Part shown: positions 4,003 to 5,463 of the stretch, one piece after another
Layout of the letters: the number at the start of each line of letters is the position of its first letter
Position numbering within the stretch: the stretch's first letter is position 1
NCBI GenBank assembly: GCA_903928365.1
Contig: CAIYQV010000264.1
Span: forward strand, 1-5,463
From: an uncultured Flavobacteriia bacterium
Lineage (GTDB): Bacteria > Bacteroidota > Bacteroidia > Flavobacteriales_D > Crocinitomicaceae
Direction: 5' to 3'
DNA: 5,463 bases
The notes under the pieces: model-generated
What the model was told of the DNA's origin: nothing
The model's input: the letters and a program-made list of their open reading frames with translations, nothing else
Database searches by the model: none
Program-made: the position numbers and the translations under genes

Positions 4003-5463
4003 ATCCAAGCAACGCTCTCATATTCACCTTCCCATCAATGATCCTATGCAAATCACTGATTGCTACGCGTTCTTGTAACATCGTATCGCGGTCGCGGATG
4101 GTAACGGTTTGATCTTCGAGGGTTTGGTGATCTACGGTCACGGAATAAGGCGTTCCGATCGCATCCTGACGACGGTAGCGTTTTCCGATGGAATCCTTTT
4201 CGTCGTACTGACACAAATAATCGAACTTCAGTGAATCGATGATCTCACGTGCTTTTTCCGGCAATCCGTCCTTTTTTGTCAAAGGCATCACCGCCACTTT
4301 GTATGGAGCCAATGCAGGTGGAATACTCAATACTACGCGCTCCGTTCCGTCTTCAAGCTGTTCTGATTTGTAGGAAGCGCTTAATACCGCAAGGAACATG
4401 CGATCCAGTCCAACAGACGTTTCCACCACGAATGGAACGTAATTCTGATTCAATTCCGGATCAAAATATTGCAATTTCTTACCAGAGTATTGCTCGTGTT
4501 GTTTTAAGTCGAAGTCGGTACGTGAATGGATTCCTTCCAACTCTTTGAAGCCCATCGGGAAATCGAATTCAATGTCACACGCTGCATTCGCATAATGTGC
4601 GAGTTTAATATGATCGTGGAAACGGTAATTCTTATCTCCGAGACCCAATGCTTTGTGCCATTTCGAACGCGTTTCTTTCCAGTATTCGTACCATTTCATT
4701 TCCTCTCCCGGACGGCAGAAGAACTGCATTTCCATCTGTTCGAATTCACGCATACGGAAAATGAACTGCCGTGCAACGATCTCATTTCTAAATGCTTTAC
4801 CGATCTGAGCAATTCCGAACGGAATCTTCATCCGTCCTGATTTCTGTACATTCAAGAAGTTTACGAAAATTCCCTGTGCTGTCTCCGGCCGAAGGTAAAT
4901 GGTCGAAGCATCACCCGCCACAGAACCCAATTCCGTGGAAAACATCAGGTTGAACTGACGCACTTCTGTCCAGTTGCGTGAACCGGAGATCGGACAAACG
5001 ATCTCGCAATCCATAATCAGCTGATGCACAGCTTCCAGATCGTTATTTTCCAGCGCCTCACGCATGCGGTCTTCGATCTCTTTGATTTTTCCAAGGTTGC
5101 GCAATACATTTGGATTCGTAGCACGGAACTGCGTTTCATCGAAACTTTCACCGAACTTCTTCGCTCCCTTTTCTACCTCTTTATCGATCTTTTGACGAAT
5201 CTTTTCCATGTGCTCCTCCAACAACACATCCGCACGATAGCGCTTCTTGGAATCCTTATTATCGACCAGGGGATCATTGAAGGCATCCACGTGTCCGGAA
5301 GCTTTCCAGGTAGTAGGGTGCATAAAGATCGAAGCATCAATACCAACGATATTTTCATGCATCTGCACCATGGCTTTCCACCAGTAGCTTTTGATGTTAT
5401 TCTTCAGTTCGGCACCCAGCTGACCGTAGTCATATGTTGCGGCTAAACCATCATAAATTTCTG
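4001..5463 (-). CDS. glyS: Glycyl-tRNA synthetase, single-chain class II type, 5' end missing
   Basis: The enzyme attaches glycine to tRNA-Gly in the cytoplasm using ATP. The frame is open to the right edge: before the Met codon at 5371 it continues with EIYDGLAATYDYGQLGAEL and SYWWKAMVQM, conserved N-terminal GlyRS sequence, so that Met is internal. 486 residues plus stop are visible and roughly 20-30 N-terminal residues are missing (estimate from family length). Counting from codon 5461, motifs include RPETAQGIFVNF (about 191-202), class II motif 2 with FRNE and the following RMREFEQMEMQFF (about 224-247), motif 3 ETSVGLDRMFLAVL (GLDR about 351-354), and the anticodon-binding domain from PYKVAVMPL to the end, including GKRYRRQDAIGTPYSVTVD and TIRDRDTM. 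It is the dimeric bacterial/eukaryotic-like form, not the GlyQ/GlyS two-subunit form, and looks fully functional. It ends at TAG 4003-4001, inside a palindromic element, and converges on the small membrane protein gene. Confidence 0.97.
   Translation of the reverse strand, partial: EIYDGLAATYDYGQLGAELKNNIKSYWWKAMVQMHENIVGIDASIFMHPTTWKASGHVDAFNDPLVDNKDSKKRYRADVLLEEHMEKIRQKIDKEVEKGAKKFGESFDETQFRATNPNVLRNLGKIKEIEDRMREALENNDLEAVHQLIMDCEIVCPISGSRNWTEVRQFNLMFSTELGSVAGDASTIYLRPETAQGIFVNFLNVQKSGRMKIPFGIAQIGKAFRNEIVARQFIFRMREFEQMEMQFFCRPGEEMKWYEYWKETRSKWHKALGLGDKNYRFHDHIKLAHYANAACDIEFDFPMGFKELEGIHSRTDFDLKQHEQYSGKKLQYFDPELNQNYVPFVVETSVGLDRMFLAVLSASYKSEQLEDGTERVVLSIPPALAPYKVAVMPLTKKDGLPEKAREIIDSLKFDYLCQYDEKDSIGKRYRRQDAIGTPYSVTVDHQTLEDQTVTIRDRDTMLQERVAISDLHRIIDGKVNMRALLG

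Noticed and set aside
3891..4112. Plus-strand frame of 73 codons containing repeated VSDAEF-like peptides
   Set aside because: It starts with GTG inside a palindrome, its peptide repeats are just the DNA repeat read in frame, and its 3' half is antisense to the glyS C-terminus.
4001..5371. Met at 5371 as the glyS start
   Set aside because: Thirty further codons upstream encode conserved GlyRS N-terminal sequence up to the right edge.
4249..5446. Plus-strand frames opposite glyS (4249-4548, 4526-4840, 5024-5446)
   Set aside because: All are antisense to conserved glycyl-tRNA synthetase sequence; no independent start signals or domains.

Overview
The window looks like chromosomal DNA from a Bacteroidota bacterium, probably Flavobacteriales and possibly close to Crocinitomicaceae/Fluviicola; the order-level placement is inference. 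The clues are AT-rich intergenic DNA, no strong Shine-Dalgarno sites, several matches to the Bacteroidota -7 promoter box TAnnTTTG, a histidine kinase with the HQLGTPLS H-box, a lipoprotein-like Cys-Ser-Lys-Glu-Asp junction, and a single-chain glycyl-tRNA synthetase.

Layout, left to right. (1) 1-466, plus strand: the 3' end of a zeta-toxin-like P-loop kinase gene (COG4185 type), overlapped by a 48-codon gene that is probably its small partner or antitoxin. A hairpin plus T-run terminator follows. (2) 467-606: a convergent intergenic region with CAATGGACAAT repeats and an 11-bp hairpin. (3) 607-2175, minus strand: a membrane sensor histidine kinase with no response regulator in view. (4) 2227-2484, minus strand: a small XRE-type DNA-binding protein. 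(5) 2485-2598: a divergent promoter region with a near-perfect 12-bp inverted repeat, the best candidate operator. (6) 2599-3372, plus strand: an unusual protein with an N-terminal SRPBCC-like domain, a membrane segment ending in a possible lipobox, and a C-terminal lamin-tail domain. (7) 3420-3710, plus strand: a 96-residue two-helix membrane protein of unknown function. (8) 3711-4002: a dense array of REP/BIME-like palindromes that fills the whole gap between two convergent genes, including an 85-bp tandem duplication. (9) 4001-5463, minus strand: most of glyS, whose 5' end lies beyond the right edge.

Functionally this is a mix of housekeeping (glyS), signalling (histidine kinase) and accessory genes (toxin pair, XRE regulator with a divergent SRPBCC/LTD protein). 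The most interesting signals are the palindrome array, whose stems vary in sequence while keeping pairing, and the domain architecture of the 257-residue protein with a candidate operator between it and the XRE gene. No complete new defence system can be demonstrated from this window alone.
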